From Reclinomonas americana ATCC 50394 (Eukaryota > Jakobida > Jakobea > Jakobida), in contig PS015009.1 of NCBI GenBank assembly GCA_048213135.1, positions 2,108,001 through 2,172,000 of the forward strand: a stretch of DNA of 64,000 nt. The letters are read 5' to 3'. Shown here piece after piece: positions 62,934-64,000 of this stretch (positions are counted from its first letter, which is position 1; each line of letters starts with the position of its first letter). The position numbers and the translations under genes are program-made. The notes under the pieces are model-generated. The model was not told the DNA's origin. It worked only from the letters and a program-made list of their open reading frames with translations, and ran no database searches.

Positions 62934-63743
62934 TTACTCCATCGTCTCTTTTCTTTCCTCTTCTTCACTGTCTTCACGAAGTGTAGGTTCATTCAACTGA
63001 ACAACCCTGCGTTTCTTGGCTTTGCTTACCATGGCCAGGTTGAGCAGTTCTACGATGAAGGAGAAAGCCATGCCGAAGTACACATAGTTTTTCAGGTGCA
63101 GGTCGTGTGCTTTTTCTGAATCCCATCCTTCAATCACCAGCGTAAGACCGATCATCACCAGGAAGGAGAGGGCCAGCATTTTAAGCGAAGGATGCTTATG
63201 TATGAACGAAGCGATCTTGGGGCTGAAAAGGAACATGATGATCATGGCGATCACTACCGCGGCGATCATGATCTCCACATGTTCTGCGGTACCGCCTGCG
63301 GTAATGATACTGTCGAAAGAGAACACCATATCGATAAGGATGATCTGTACGACGGCTTTACCCAGTGTAAGCACCGGTTTGTTATTGCCCTGCAGACTTT
63401 CATCCTCACCTTCCAGTTTATGATGTATCTCCCGGACCGTTTTATAGATCAGGAACAAGCCGCCGCCGAGCATTACCAGGCTGGCCAGGTCGAATCCTTT
63501 GCCAAAGAGGGTAAGCACGGGTTTGCCTTTCTGCGCCAGCAACCAGCCCAGTGCCATCAGCAGCAAACTGCGTACAATAATGCCCGTTACCATCCAGATG
63601 CGCCTGGCGGTTTTTTCTTTTGATTGCGGAAGGCGGTTAATGATAATGCTGACAAAGATCACGTTATCGATGCCCAATACCACTTCAAGAAGAACCAATA
63701 CAAAAAAGCTGATGATGCTTTCGGAGGTGAAAAGATGTTCCAT
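62934..63743 (-). CDS. TerC-family integral membrane protein
   Basis: This 269-residue protein has about seven membrane helices. The first carries LEVVLGIDNVIFVSIIINRLP and a later one LIDMVFSFDSIITAGG, the two Asp-containing motifs of the TerC family. Members export manganese or protect against tellurite. A highly charged C-terminal tail (RREDSEEEERKE in nature) is cytoplasmic. It is next to a repeat tract and stands alone. Confidence 0.93.
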   Translation of the reverse strand: MEHLFTSESIISFFVLVLLEVVLGIDNVIFVSIIINRLPQSKEKTARRIWMVTGIIVRSLLLMALGWLLAQKGKPVLTLFGKGFDLASLVMLGGGLFLIYKTVREIHHKLEGEDESLQGNNKPVLTLGKAVVQIILIDMVFSFDSIITAGGTAEHVEIMIAAVVIAMIIMFLFSPKIASFIHKHPSLKMLALSFLVMIGLTLVIEGWDSEKAHDLHLKNYVYFGMAFSFIVELLNLAMVSKAKKRRVVQLNEPTLREDSEEEERKETME

Positions 63744-63771
63744 TCTTTGTTTAAATTCTAAAAATTAAAAT

Positions 63772-63838
63772 CCTAAATCCTAATTCGTAATTCCTAATTC
63801 GTAATTCCTAATTCGTAATTCGTAATTCGTAATTCGTA
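63772..63838. repeat. AATTCGTAATTC tandem tract
   Basis: Nine or so near-identical units of TAATTCG or TAATTCC follow one another between the pyrD 3' end and the terC start. It is the longest of the three such tracts in the window. Confidence 0.85.
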
Positions 63839-63847
63839 TCATGAATC

Positions 63848-64000
63848 CTAATTGGCGGCAAGATACTTACAAATCTTCTTCACAATGCCCGGTCCTTCAT
63901 AGATGAACCCGGTCCATACCTGCACAAGTGAAGCGCCTGCGTCCAGTTTTTCCTTCGCGTCGGCGCCGGTGAAGATGCCGCCGCTGGCCACCAGGGGTAT
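63848..64000 (-). CDS. pyrD: Dihydroorotate dehydrogenase, C-terminal 50 residues (gene continues beyond window)
   Basis: The minus-strand frame ends at TAG (63848-63850) and is open to the window edge. The visible protein ([20 protein letters not shown], then [20 protein letters not shown]) is the flavin-binding end of class 2 dihydroorotate dehydrogenase, which oxidises dihydroorotate with quinone in pyrimidine synthesis. The start is outside. Confidence 0.88.
   Translation of the reverse strand: MPLVASGGIFTGADAKEKLDAGASLVQVWTGFIYEGPGIVKKICKYLAAN

Overview
The window looks like a chromosomal contig from a member of the Bacteroidota, most likely the family Chitinophagaceae. The evidence is type IX secretion cargo with C-terminal sorting domains (M4, M36 and PKD proteins), a PorP/SprF partner, promoters of the TTTG-N19/20-TAnnTTTG type, almost no Shine-Dalgarno sequences, FTP/M4 and M36 peptidases, and a gene set typical of that group. 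Order and genus are inference. There is a 54-base N gap at 16391-16444, and two genes are broken at A homopolymers, so part of the window is draft quality.

Layout. 1-2413: end of a transketolase gene, then an ECF sigma factor, a membrane protein with three VPxGYFD motifs and a small Spy-like periplasmic protein. 2571-6398: a large secreted M4 metalloprotease. 6485-8542 (minus): a secreted caspase-like protease, a membrane partner and a frameshifted secreted protein. 8725-10740: a beta-propeller-like protein. 10741-11213: three 153-bp tandem repeats that include the 3' tail of the following minus-strand MpaB-like gene. 12120-13955: an AraC regulator and NmrA-like reductase pair. 14324-16055: a phospholipase D-like gene split by a frameshift. 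16056-21634: an accessory, repeat-rich zone with a SymE-like gene, two XRE regulators, a Cys-rich secreted protein, a VOC protein, a secreted trypsin-like protease and several interspersed repeats. 21635-28135: a 2166-residue M36 protease with adhesive domains and a sorting signal.

From 28774 the window is mostly housekeeping: atpA on its own, a YugP-type membrane peptidase, two clpP genes, a kinase-like protein of unknown role, clpX, purA, an acidic low-complexity protein and pabB. On the minus strand follow tatA-gatA-lytic transglycosylase, a 42-residue lipoprotein, rplS, rny, a porP/sprF plus PKD (type B sorting) pair, zapA, a coiled-coil protein and pheT. Then on the plus strand come dnaB, rsmE, an M28 peptidase, a histidine kinase/response regulator pair, a lipoprotein and a YadA-head-like beta-roll protein. 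The window ends with a TerC membrane protein and the 3' end of pyrD on the minus strand.

How the genes work together. Several loci feed the cell envelope: type IX cargo (M4, M36, PKD), PorP/SprF, TatA, the lytic transglycosylase and several lipoproteins. ClpP1/ClpP2/ClpX form the cytosolic proteolysis core, and zapA/coiled-coil/pheT/rny/rplS is a growth-related block into which the PKD/PorP pair is placed. The less explained parts are the caspase module, the repeat-flanked SymE/XRE island, a roughly 21-bp-phased motif array in front of an XRE regulator, a hairpin repeat family whose stem shows compensatory changes, and the kinase-like gene between clpP2 and clpX.
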